NCBI RefSeq assembly: GCF_016924755.1
Contig: NZ_JAFFJX010000001.1
Coordinates: 930,001-994,000 of the forward strand
Direction of reading: 5' to 3'
Length of the DNA: 64,000 nt
Source of the DNA: Longitalea arenae
GTDB taxonomy: Bacteria > Bacteroidota > Bacteroidia > Chitinophagales > Chitinophagaceae
The position numbers and the translations under genes were made by a program. Below the pieces are notes generated by a model. It worked only from the letters and a program-made list of their open reading frames with translations. It was not told where the DNA came from and searched no databases. Shown here piece after piece: positions 52,933 to 61,649 of the stretch (positions are counted from its first letter, which is position 1; each line of letters starts with the position of its first letter).

Positions 52933-54561
52933 TTACTTGCCCGGACGAACAGCGCCTTTCTCCGCCCCATAATTAAAGATCACGCTTTGCTCCGCTTCAG
53001 CATCCACCTGGATGCCTTTTGACCGGTCTCCATTGATACTGTAAAATTGTTTGGGTGTTCTTAATGCGGTCACCTTCCTGAACGAAAGATCCCGGCTGTT
53101 CTCCACATTGATCAGGGCATTCGCAGTATCGCATAACAAGGCCACATTGACCAGGCTCACATCCTGCGCTTCGATCAGCTCTGGGCCCCGTCGGCTTTTG
53201 ATCACCACATCTCTGAGATGAATATCCCTGATGCTCATCTCGGGCAGGCCGCGAATGAGCATGGCTCTGTCTGCCCCTTCACACACTATATTATCAATAT
53301 AGAACTTACGGAACTGGGGCGTGCCTTGATTCACCGGTGGGATCTCCACCTTGCCATTGGTCTGCGCCAAACCCGGCGCCTTGGTAAAATAATACATATC
53401 GAAGGAAATGGCATCGTGCTGGATGTCGCGCATGTTGATGTTACGGATATGGATATTCTCCACAACACCGCCGCGACCCCGCTGGGTCTTAAATCGCAGG
53501 CCAATATCGGTGCCAATAAAGGTGCAGTCGCTGACAAAGATATCATGCGCCCCGCCGCTCATCTCACTGCCGATCACAAAGCCGCCATGTCCGCGGTAAA
53601 CCACATTATTGCGGATGATCATATACTGCGAAGCCTTGCCTACCTTACGGCCCTCTTCATCCTTACCGCTTTTAACGCAAATACCGTCATCCCCGCAATC
53701 GAAAGTGCTGTTCTTTACTTCTACATAGGAACAGGATTCAAGATCGAGCCCATCGCCATTTTGCGCATAGGATGGATTGCGCACCTTGATGCCGTCCACC
53801 GTCAGGTTCTCACAATAAATAGGATGCAAACACCAGCAGGGTGAATTCTGGAAGGTGGTTCCCTGCAACAATACTTTCCGGCAATTCATCAACACCACCA
53901 TATTGGGCCGCAGCACATCTTTGATGGGTTCGTAGTCGGCCACCGTTTTGCCAATGAAGCCGCGGTTCTGTTCCCCCTGGCGATAGCCTTCCGAAGGGTA
54001 CCAGCTCCTGCCATCGGCGCTTAACACACCGCCCGAGGCTACCAGTTTTTTCCAGTCGTTTTCCGTCAACTTATCTTTCTTTACCATGCGCCAGCCATCG
54101 CCATTTCCGTCAATAACGCCTTCGCCTGTGATAGCTATATTTTCCAGGTCACGGCCAGCAATGGGCGGCTGGTTGCGAACGGTCTTTTTTCCTTCAAAAT
54201 TCGTCTCTACTAATTTGTACTGGCTCTTATCGCCCGTGAATTGCAACAAGGCTGATCTGCTCACATGCAGGTTCACGTTGCTTTGCAATTCGATGGGGCC
54301 GGTGAGCCAAATGCCCTGCGGGATGTACACTACGCCGCCGCCTTTTTTGCTGCAGCTGCTGATGGCTTTGTTGATGGCTTCCGTATTCAGCGTAATGCCA
54401 TCGGGCTTCGCCCCAAAGCGTATGATGTTAAAGGTATCCTTCTTAAACACAGGCACCTGGATCCTGGGCAAATTCGCCCAGGAATAGGGGGCTGATTGTG
54501 CATGGGTGATCATACTCGCACTGGTCAGTAAAGCCAGTAATAATGTCTGGTTCAGTTTCAT
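52933..54561 (-). CDS. Glycoside hydrolase family 28 polygalacturonase (PUL 3)
   Basis: 542-residue inverting pectinase that hydrolyses galacturonan backbones. It has a signal peptide ending ITHAQ and no lipobox. The four GH28 motifs are intact: NGDGLD (Asn268, Asp270, Asp273), the acid pair GDD (Asp291, Asp292), GHG (His325) and RFK (Arg356, Lys358). The N-terminal FNIIRFGAKPDGITLNTEAI is the usual entry to the beta-helix. No type IX tail, so probably periplasmic, acting on imported oligogalacturonides. It is the last gene of a five-gene group (HTCS, susC, susD, DUF5123, GH28) on this strand and follows the DUF5123 gene by 27 bases. Confidence 0.93.
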   Translation of the reverse strand: MKLNQTLLLALLTSASMITHAQSAPYSWANLPRIQVPVFKKDTFNIIRFGAKPDGITLNTEAINKAISSCSKKGGGVVYIPQGIWLTGPIELQSNVNLHVSRSALLQFTGDKSQYKLVETNFEGKKTVRNQPPIAGRDLENIAITGEGVIDGNGDGWRMVKKDKLTENDWKKLVASGGVLSADGRSWYPSEGYRQGEQNRGFIGKTVADYEPIKDVLRPNMVVLMNCRKVLLQGTTFQNSPCWCLHPIYCENLTVDGIKVRNPSYAQNGDGLDLESCSYVEVKNSTFDCGDDGICVKSGKDEEGRKVGKASQYMIIRNNVVYRGHGGFVIGSEMSGGAHDIFVSDCTFIGTDIGLRFKTQRGRGGVVENIHIRNINMRDIQHDAISFDMYYFTKAPGLAQTNGKVEIPPVNQGTPQFRKFYIDNIVCEGADRAMLIRGLPEMSIRDIHLRDVVIKSRRGPELIEAQDVSLVNVALLCDTANALINVENSRDLSFRKVTALRTPKQFYSINGDRSKGIQVDAEAEQSVIFNYGAEKGAVRPGK

Positions 54562-54588
54562 TGGTAATGTCTGCGTTTAGTCTGCTGT

Positions 54589-56229
54589 TTAATATGTCCA
54601 TCTGGGATCGCCAATCGCTCCGCCGGAACTGCTTACCGTGCGTAAGACCGAATTGGCGGGTAAGGTGAAATCGGTGGTGGTGCTCGTCCAACCAAGATCA
54701 ATGGCATTGTTGCCCACCATCGTAATATTCGTTGCGGGGAATGTCAGGGGCGCCGGTGTTGCGGCCCCATTCATAAGGTTAAACGTGTTGTTATTGCTGA
54801 AGGTAATAGCCGTTCCTGCACCGCTTGCATTCATGGCTTCCGTTCTTACGGCGCCGCCCGGCCGCGGTATATTGGCCACAATACTGTTGGTGATATTGCA
54901 TTTGACCGGATTGCTGCCGGCGTTCAGCAGCACATTCAAATTACCTGCGCCAAAATTATTCAGGGTGCAATTGTCAAAGCTAATGTTGGGTGCTGTTGTA
55001 AGCACGGTGGAAGCGGTGAGTAATTGCCGTCCTATATTGTAAAAAGTCGATTTGCTTACCTGCATGGTATTAAATGCCAGCTTGTCGAGGTGGAAACAGG
55101 TATAGTTAAGCGCTGCGCCAATATCATAGACCAGGGTGTTCTTTATAATGATCTGGTTCATGCTATAATCGCCTGCAGCTGCCCCGCGATTGGCCCGCAT
55201 AAAACTGGTGGTGGCGGCATGCACCACACAATTGCTGATATTTACCTGCGTATAAGCACATTTTTCTGCGTCGGCCAGCACGCCCGTCAGATTTATAAAG
55301 TAACCTGCATTGGCTGCCGTTCCATCCAGTTCGATGCCCTCGAGGTTAAGGCCTGCGCCATTGCCGCGCAGGGTAAATTCCCTGAAATTTATTTTGGTGT
55401 CAGCCGGATTATTAGAGATCGATTTAATCGTGATCGTTTTTTGCACCAGGTTGAAATTAATTCCGTTGGCATTGTAGGTGCCGGGGTTCAAACCAATAAT
55501 GGCTTTATCCGCAGCCGCCGTGATTGCTGTTGCCAGGTCATCACCGGGATTCAATACAGTGGTGTACACGGTTGGCACCGGGGTTCTGAAGACCAGGAAG
55601 CCCTTGCTCTTGCTGCCCTGCCAGATCTCGGCGACATAGGTGGTATCGGCGAGCAACCCGCTTATTTGTTTAACGCCGCTGCTGAGCTCGGCCGGAGTAA
55701 GTGTATACTTCACCGGTGTTCCTTTGTTCAATCCTATCGAGAGGGTCGTGAATCCGGCATTCGGTCGCCAGCGTAAGGTAACTGCATTTTCATTCAGCTC
55801 TACATCGCGAATGGGGTGGAACCATTGTTCACCGGTGATGGAAAAAGCGCTGCTTCTTTCCCATTTCGATTCAGGTTGGTTCTCATAAGCATCGGCTTTT
55901 ACCCGCACGAAATATTTTGTGCGCAATTGCAGTTTTTCAGCGGTAACGACAATATTGGTGGTATCCGTGGTCACTGCAAATTCTGAAGTGGCAAATGTTG
56001 AATCCTGCGAGAACTCTGCGGTATAGGAAAGGGGTAATCCCCTGGCCAGGATGGGCGCGGTCCAGCTAACCGTGGCCGTGGTATCGCCTGTTTTTACCGA
56101 AATGCCCTGGGGTTTGAATAAGCGCGGTGTTTCAAGCCCATCGTTGTAATCATTCTTCTTACAAGAGATGGAATAAACAGCCACTGTCAACAGCAGCCAT
56201 GTTAATATATTGATAGTAATACGGTTCAT
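54589..56229 (-). CDS. Fn3 / DUF4957-DUF5123 beta-helix surface lipoprotein (PUL 3)
   Basis: 546 residues when started at ATG 56229 (MNRITINILTWLLLTVAVYS, lipidated Cys23); the longer frame to 56382 overlaps the susD gene and is rejected. An Fn3-like domain follows (about 35-125, PQGISVKTGDTTATVSWTAP), then a second beta domain (about 130-200), and then a parallel beta-helix with the patterns of DUF4957 and DUF5123 (YTTVLNPGDDLATAITAAAD..., IKNTLVYDIG, KSTFYNIGRQLLT). Such lipoproteins are regular members of pectin PULs and are thought to bind galacturonan at the surface. Ten bases separate it from susD. Confidence 0.85.
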   Translation of the reverse strand: MNRITINILTWLLLTVAVYSISCKKNDYNDGLETPRLFKPQGISVKTGDTTATVSWTAPILARGLPLSYTAEFSQDSTFATSEFAVTTDTTNIVVTAEKLQLRTKYFVRVKADAYENQPESKWERSSAFSITGEQWFHPIRDVELNENAVTLRWRPNAGFTTLSIGLNKGTPVKYTLTPAELSSGVKQISGLLADTTYVAEIWQGSKSKGFLVFRTPVPTVYTTVLNPGDDLATAITAAADKAIIGLNPGTYNANGINFNLVQKTITIKSISNNPADTKINFREFTLRGNGAGLNLEGIELDGTAANAGYFINLTGVLADAEKCAYTQVNISNCVVHAATTSFMRANRGAAAGDYSMNQIIIKNTLVYDIGAALNYTCFHLDKLAFNTMQVSKSTFYNIGRQLLTASTVLTTAPNISFDNCTLNNFGAGNLNVLLNAGSNPVKCNITNSIVANIPRPGGAVRTEAMNASGAGTAITFSNNNTFNLMNGAATPAPLTFPATNITMVGNNAIDLGWTSTTTDFTLPANSVLRTVSSSGGAIGDPRWTY

Positions 56230-56239
56230 GTTGTTGCGT

Positions 56240-58072
56240 TTAATAACCAAAGTTTTGTACGGTATTGGTGTTCTGTAACAGAATGGTCTGATGAAAAGGG
56301 AACACTTCACTCTTGTTCGGCTCGAAATAAGTGGCAAAACCGCTGCTCTTGCCGGTAATATATTCTTCGTTGATGGAAGCACGCCAGTTCTTGGTGGTCC
56401 AGCCGCCGGCAGGAGGCGTTGAAGTGCCTAAACCAGGTTGGAACAAAACGGCATTTGGCGAACCGCCATAGGTGTCGAGGGTGGCAAACTCCTGCTGCGA
56501 TTCAATCACATTGTAAACGGCCGGCTTTACATACACATATTTCGGCACATTGGCATAGGGGCCTTCACCATTCATCAACTGGCGCAGCTTTACGCGGGTC
56601 TCTTTAAACTTGGCATCCATCAGATTCCAGCGAATGAGGTCATATTTGCGAATGGCTTCGCCGCCAAATTCCAGCAAACGTTCTTTTACAATCGCATCAA
56701 AGAAGGCAGTATAGTCGGTTGGTATCGCCGGAATGCGGCCTTCATTGCCTTTGAAGGCGCGTTTCCTTACTTCCAGCAATGCTTGCTGTGCTTCTGCGGA
56801 CGGGCCTCCATTCAATTCATTATCGGCTTCGGCAAACATCAACAGGATATCTGCAAAGCGCAGCACCGGCCAGTTCACCGCCAGGGTTTGCGTGGTGCCC
56901 ACCATGTTCGTCCACGACCTTCTGAACTTGGCATCGGTCATATTATTAAGTGTGTTTAACACCTTTTTACTGCTGTCATTGATCTCATAAGAACCAATGG
57001 TCACGTCGCGGCGTACATCGCCCAGTTGATCAAACTCATAGAAGTAAGTAGCAATACACATTTCGCCGCCACCGCCACCGCCAAAGCGGGAAGAGCTGTT
57101 GATGCGGATGCCATTGTAATACCCTAGCTTGGTATCGGTACGCGCACCGGCGCCATAAGCGCCCACTTCGAACATCAGTTCATTGGCAGGGTCATTGCGG
57201 GTGGCGCTGTGCAATGATTTGAAAATATTTTCATAACTGGGGTTCAGGTCATGCTGGTCGCGGCGGGCCATAATTTCCTTACATTCATCATAGGCGATCT
57301 TCAGGTAGTCTTTATAATTATCGCTGCGCAGCATGGTATGTGATTCTTTGTCCATCATATACCCGCCCCGGAACATCGCAACACGGGCACGCAATCCTTT
57401 AATAGCGCCTTTGCTCAGCCGCGTATTGGGAAAAGCCGATTCCTTGATCCAGGGAACCAATGTGGCTGCTTCTTTCAGATCATCGAGTAAATGCTCCAAG
57501 ATTGCTGTGCCCGGGGTCACCGGCACATCGAGCATCGTTTGCCGGGAAGATGGTTCCCATTGGGCCACCACACTGCCCCAGTTCTTAACCAATGTAAAGT
57601 AGAACCAGGCGCGCAAAGCCAGGGCTTCGCCCAGATATTGATCCATTTGTTGCTTGCCGGCCGATCCTTCCACCGACAGCGGTGAATTGCGAATACCATG
57701 GATACAAATATTTGCTCTTTCAATACCGGCATAGAGCTGGGTGAAGCCGTTCAACAATTCGCCATTTTCTTTATTGGCGCCGTACATGCTTACGCCTCTC
57801 CGGTCCTGCGCACTATAACTGCCCGAGGTCTTAAAATCATCGGCCGATAAGGCCCAGATGGTGCCTTCCTTCGTGGCCCCATTGTCGCCGCACATTTGAT
57901 TGTACACACCGATGATGGCGGAATTGGTATAGGATGTGCTTTTGAAAGCGGCTTCCTGGGAAACGGTAGACGGGTTCTCGATCTCCAGGTATTTTTTACA
58001 GGAGCTTGCACTAAGCAGGGCCAGGGTTATGGCAAAGAATCCGGCCAGGGGCTTATTATTATGGACTGTCAT
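56240..58072 (-). CDS. SusD/RagB-family nutrient-binding lipoprotein (PUL 3)
   Basis: 610-residue surface lipoprotein pairing with the PUL 3 SusC. The lipobox SASSC gives Cys25, with the mature start KKYLEIENPSTVSQEAAFKS typical of the family. It contains YAGIERANICIHGIRN, a TPR-like EALALRAWFYFTLVKNWG segment, FADILLMFAEADNELNGGPS and RLLEFGGEAIRKYDLIRWN, all SusD hallmarks. The susC gene lies 19 bases upstream on the same strand. The ligand is presumably pectin-derived oligosaccharide, from the GH28 and DUF5123 neighbours. Confidence 0.95.
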   Translation of the reverse strand: MTVHNNKPLAGFFAITLALLSASSCKKYLEIENPSTVSQEAAFKSTSYTNSAIIGVYNQMCGDNGATKEGTIWALSADDFKTSGSYSAQDRRGVSMYGANKENGELLNGFTQLYAGIERANICIHGIRNSPLSVEGSAGKQQMDQYLGEALALRAWFYFTLVKNWGSVVAQWEPSSRQTMLDVPVTPGTAILEHLLDDLKEAATLVPWIKESAFPNTRLSKGAIKGLRARVAMFRGGYMMDKESHTMLRSDNYKDYLKIAYDECKEIMARRDQHDLNPSYENIFKSLHSATRNDPANELMFEVGAYGAGARTDTKLGYYNGIRINSSSRFGGGGGGEMCIATYFYEFDQLGDVRRDVTIGSYEINDSSKKVLNTLNNMTDAKFRRSWTNMVGTTQTLAVNWPVLRFADILLMFAEADNELNGGPSAEAQQALLEVRKRAFKGNEGRIPAIPTDYTAFFDAIVKERLLEFGGEAIRKYDLIRWNLMDAKFKETRVKLRQLMNGEGPYANVPKYVYVKPAVYNVIESQQEFATLDTYGGSPNAVLFQPGLGTSTPPAGGWTTKNWRASINEEYITGKSSGFATYFEPNKSEVFPFHQTILLQNTNTVQNFGY

Positions 58073-58091
58073 GATAATCTCTTTTTAATCG

Positions 58092-61000
58092 TTAAAAACT
58101 TACATCGATACCTGCGAGCATATAGCGGCTGCGGGGATAAGCTGCATAATCAACACCCGGGGTAAGCGGGTTGCTGCGGCGGGTATTGGCTTCGGGGTCA
58201 TAACCGGTGTAGCGGGTAAAAGTGTGCAGGTTGTTCACCGTTGCGTATACCCTGACACGGGAGAAGACCTTTGTGCGTTTCAATATTTGCTGTGGAATGG
58301 AATAGCCCAGGGTGATATTGCTTACGCGCAGGAAGGATCCATCCTCAATAGCATAAGAAGTGAGAATGTATTGTCCGCCGGGCGGCGTCCAGAAATGGGT
58401 ATTTGCGTTCATAGCTTCCAGTTTCGCCGGGTCAGTCACTTTCACGCCATTCTCATCGAACCATTTCCAGCGGTCTTTTACCACTTCCAGACTGTTGTTG
58501 TCTTTATACAGGTATTGACCGGTAAACTCCGTCTTATTCGCATTATAGGTTTCATTGCCCAGCGAGAAATTTACAAATATGCTGGCATCAAAATTCTTCC
58601 AGGCAAACTGGTTATTCAAACCGCCGGCCACCACCGGGAAGGCATTGCCCAGGATGGTTCTATCTGATTCGGTTATATTATCACCACCTACATCAGATAA
58701 CTTTTTCAATTTCATATCACCGGGTTGCGGCGCCCTGTTGCCGAGCGCAATGTCTTTTGCATTGGCAATACCCGGTTTCAAGGTATAGGTGTAGGTGTTG
58801 TTCGATGTATTATGCACTATATCGAAATCACTGAGCTCATAGCGGCCGTCACTTACATAGCCGTAGAACTGACCAACAGAACCACCCACTTCAGCCAGGA
58901 AATCATTGCCATTGATGCCGCCTGATGCTACGGTGTAAGAACTCTTCGGCACGCCATATTGATCAAGCCCGAGGCTTTCGATCTTGTTCTTGTTATGCGA
59001 GATATTGAAGTTGATGCCATAGCTGAAATCTTTGGTGCTGATGATCCTGGCGGCCAATTGCAATTCAATGCCTTTGTTGCTTGTTTTGCCAATGTTTTGC
59101 AACTGCGAGCCATAGCCCGATGTTGTGGGGATCTGCGCCGTTAACAAGAGGTCTTTGGTATTGTTGCTGTAATAATCCAGGGTGACATTCAGCCGGTTGT
59201 TGAAGAGGTCGATATCCAAACCCAGGTTGCGGCTGATGGTGGTTTCCCATTTAATATTCGGATTGGCCAGCGTACTGGATGCAAACCCGGGGGTAACCGC
59301 TTCAGTAACGGCATAGCCGAAATTACTGCTGGCGCCGAATAAGGTTTTATACAGGTCGATGCCAATACGGTTATTGCCGCCGGCGCCATAACTGGCCCTG
59401 AACTTTAAACTGTTCATCCAGGGTAGATCCAGCGCGGTAAAGAAGGGTTCGTCGCTGATACGCCAGGCCACTTGCGCCGATGGGAAGACGGCATAGCGGT
59501 TATGTGGTGCGAATAAACTGGAACCATCGCGCCGCACAATGAACGAGGCCATGTATTTGTCCTGGTAATTATAGGAAGCTCTTCCAAACAAGGAGAACAA
59601 ACGTGTAGCAACTTCGGAAGTCGTGGGCGGGTCCTGCACGGCGCCGGTGGGTGGTTGTGCTTTCTGGATACCGGCAAATGCTTCATCGGCGGTAATATCA
59701 ACGGGCAACCATTTTACGGTTGAACCGAAATTTCGGCCATTGCTTTGGTTGATCTCTTGTCCGGCCAGCAGGGTAAAGTGGTGATCCTTCTTTATTTTAA
59801 AGTCATAGGAAATGGTATTGGTATTGGTGATGGTAAGTGTAGCACTGTTCGACAGCTCAACCACCGGCATATTGGCGTTTTGTCGCGCTACGCCGGTAAT
59901 GGCGCTGCTGAACTGGTCGGTACGTCTTTCTGTATTGGTGATACCAAAAACAGTTCTTACGACCAGTCCGGGAATGACAGCGTATTGCGCATTACCGCTG
60001 GTAATGATCTGGTTGTTATAATCATTTTTGGTCACCGCATGTGCATCGAGCACGGGGCCGGTGAGATTGGTGAGATTGGCATAGTCAGGATCGAATTCAT
60101 CGATGGTCTCCTGCAGGCCGGGTCCTTCGAAAGGCCGGTAGCGAACGGCATTGCGTAAGCGGTTATTGCTTTGGGAACCGGTGCTGGAGGTACCGGCGCC
60201 CCATACTTTCATGCGGCTGTAGCGCGCATTGAAGCCGAAGCGAAATTTCTCAGAACCGGTATGGTCATAGCGGAAGGCGGCAAAGACGCGTTTGGCGCCA
60301 GAGTTCAACATGATGCCGTCTTCCTTATAATTATTGAGGGTGAAATTGAAGTTTGAATTTTTGGTGCCGCCGTTCAGGTTCAGGTTTTCCGTATGTGATA
60401 AGGCGTTCCGACCAAAGACCCGCTCCTGCCAGTCGGCAAAAGGAACATTCTTATAAATCTCCAGGTCTTCAAAAGTGCCATAGGCCTTGGTAAAGGCGTC
60501 TTTGGTTTGCTGGTCGGTATTGTTATTGTACAGCTGGTACTGGTACATCACATAATCATAGGGTTTCATTACTTCCAGCTTGTTCACGATATTACGGATA
60601 CCGGCAAAACTGCTGAGGGAGGCAGTGGTGCGGCCGGTCTTCCCGCTTTTTGTGGTAATAAGCACCACGCCATTAGCGCCGCGGGCGCCATAAACGGCTG
60701 TAGACGCCACGTCTTTCAATACATCGATGCTTTGAATTTCCTGGGGTGAAATGACGGACAGCGCATTTTCTACCTGGATACCATCTACGATGTAGAGGGG
60801 CGAGTTGTCCTGCGTAATGGAGCCGCCGCCGCGTACCCTAATCGTGATGTCGGCGCCGGGTTTTCCTTCCGATGTAACGACTGATACACCTGCGAGTTTA
60901 CCAGCCAGCGCTTCTGCAGCGGTCGCTACGGGAAAATCTTTCAGGTCTTTGCTGCCTACGGAGGAAACGGCGCCGGTCACCGCATTTTTGGAAACGGTGC

Positions 61001-61340
61001 CATAACCGATGTTCACGACAACTACTTCATCCAGCGACTTATTGTCTTCCTGGGTGAGGGTGATCGCAATCTCTTTTTGGTCAGTGACCACATACTCCAG
61101 CTTCTTATAACCTACATAGCTGGCGACCAATATTGTTTTTCCGTCGCCGGGAATACTGATCTTAAACTGGCCTTTGCCGTCGGTGAGGGAATAAATTTTA
61201 GTGCCTTTAATAAGGATGGTGGCGCCAACCAGTTCTTCGCGGTTGGTACCCACCACTTTTCCGCTGACGGTGCGGGTTTGTGACCATACGGATGGGGTCA
61301 GGAGCAAACACAGCAGTGTTTGAATGACAAGCTTTCTCAT
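58092..61340 (-). CDS. SusC-like TonB-dependent outer membrane receptor (PUL 3)
   Basis: 1082-residue importer with signal peptide (VIQTLLCLLLTPSVWSQ), a carboxypeptidase-regulatory-like domain (about 22-95, VSGKVVGTNREELVGATILI), the signature VVVNIGYGTVSKNAVTGAV, a plug (TIRVRGGGSITQDNSPLYIV) and a long barrel. There is no STN domain, which agrees with control by the neighbouring HTCS regulator rather than an anti-sigma factor. The last barrel strand ends YMLAGIDVSF with a terminal Phe, as usual for outer membrane barrels. A -7 promoter element lies just upstream at 61362-61369. Confidence 0.95.
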   Translation of the reverse strand: MRKLVIQTLLCLLLTPSVWSQTRTVSGKVVGTNREELVGATILIKGTKIYSLTDGKGQFKISIPGDGKTILVASYVGYKKLEYVVTDQKEIAITLTQEDNKSLDEVVVVNIGYGTVSKNAVTGAVSSVGSKDLKDFPVATAAEALAGKLAGVSVVTSEGKPGADITIRVRGGGSITQDNSPLYIVDGIQVENALSVISPQEIQSIDVLKDVASTAVYGARGANGVVLITTKSGKTGRTTASLSSFAGIRNIVNKLEVMKPYDYVMYQYQLYNNNTDQQTKDAFTKAYGTFEDLEIYKNVPFADWQERVFGRNALSHTENLNLNGGTKNSNFNFTLNNYKEDGIMLNSGAKRVFAAFRYDHTGSEKFRFGFNARYSRMKVWGAGTSSTGSQSNNRLRNAVRYRPFEGPGLQETIDEFDPDYANLTNLTGPVLDAHAVTKNDYNNQIITSGNAQYAVIPGLVVRTVFGITNTERRTDQFSSAITGVARQNANMPVVELSNSATLTITNTNTISYDFKIKKDHHFTLLAGQEINQSNGRNFGSTVKWLPVDITADEAFAGIQKAQPPTGAVQDPPTTSEVATRLFSLFGRASYNYQDKYMASFIVRRDGSSLFAPHNRYAVFPSAQVAWRISDEPFFTALDLPWMNSLKFRASYGAGGNNRIGIDLYKTLFGASSNFGYAVTEAVTPGFASSTLANPNIKWETTISRNLGLDIDLFNNRLNVTLDYYSNNTKDLLLTAQIPTTSGYGSQLQNIGKTSNKGIELQLAARIISTKDFSYGINFNISHNKNKIESLGLDQYGVPKSSYTVASGGINGNDFLAEVGGSVGQFYGYVSDGRYELSDFDIVHNTSNNTYTYTLKPGIANAKDIALGNRAPQPGDMKLKKLSDVGGDNITESDRTILGNAFPVVAGGLNNQFAWKNFDASIFVNFSLGNETYNANKTEFTGQYLYKDNNSLEVVKDRWKWFDENGVKVTDPAKLEAMNANTHFWTPPGGQYILTSYAIEDGSFLRVSNITLGYSIPQQILKRTKVFSRVRVYATVNNLHTFTRYTGYDPEANTRRSNPLTPGVDYAAYPRSRYMLAGIDVSF

Positions 61341-61361
61341 CGTTAGTTAGATTGTTCAGTC

Positions 61362-61369
61362 CAAACATA
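61362..61369 (-). promoter_or_regulatory. Bacteroidota-type -7 element TATGTTTG for PUL 3 susC
   Basis: On the minus strand this reads TATGTTTG, matching TAnnTTTG, 21 bases before the susC ATG. No -33 TTG is seen at the right spacing, as expected for a promoter that needs an activator such as the HTCS protein. Confidence 0.45.
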
Positions 61370-61490
61370 CGGGTTGGTGCTGTGGAGGAGGTCCTGGAAT
61401 TGACCGAAAAGGTTCATTTTTTGGTGAAGGCTTGTGCTGGTTGCATGTATACTTATAACAGGATGATTGTGAATGGATGCGGTATTGCAG

Positions 61491-61511
61491 GTTACAGGTT
61501 CCAGGGTACAG
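61491..61511. repeat. Short 7-bp tandem repeat
   Basis: GTTACAG, GTTCCAG, GGTACAG in phase; similar to the array at 43159-43186. Confidence 0.65.
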
Positions 61512-61577
61512 GACCGACAGACAGGAGGCAGGTTAACAAGGTGACCAGTTCACAAGGGATGTCAGGGGGTGCTACCT

Positions 61578-61633
61578 GGTAACAGGCGACCGGTAACTGG
61601 TGACCGATAACTGATAACTGGTAACTGGTAACC
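61578..61633. repeat. Degenerate 7-bp tandem array
   Basis: Eight in-phase heptamers: GGTAACA, GGCGACC, GGTAACT, GGTGACC, GATAACT, GATAACT, GGTAACT, GGTAACC. It lies directly downstream of the HTCS stop codon. Confidence 0.85.
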
Positions 61634-61649
61634 GGTTAAGGCAATACTA

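Larger units (their letters stand above)
61341..61649. other. Gene-free interval between susC and the HTCS gene
   Basis: 309 bases between two minus-strand genes. It contains the susC -7 element (61362-61369) and two 7-bp-period arrays (61491-61511 and 61578-61633). No gene. Confidence 0.6.

Noticed and set aside
55024-55776. Plus-strand open frame of 250 codons
   Set aside because: Antisense to the DUF5123 lipoprotein gene; no domain pattern.
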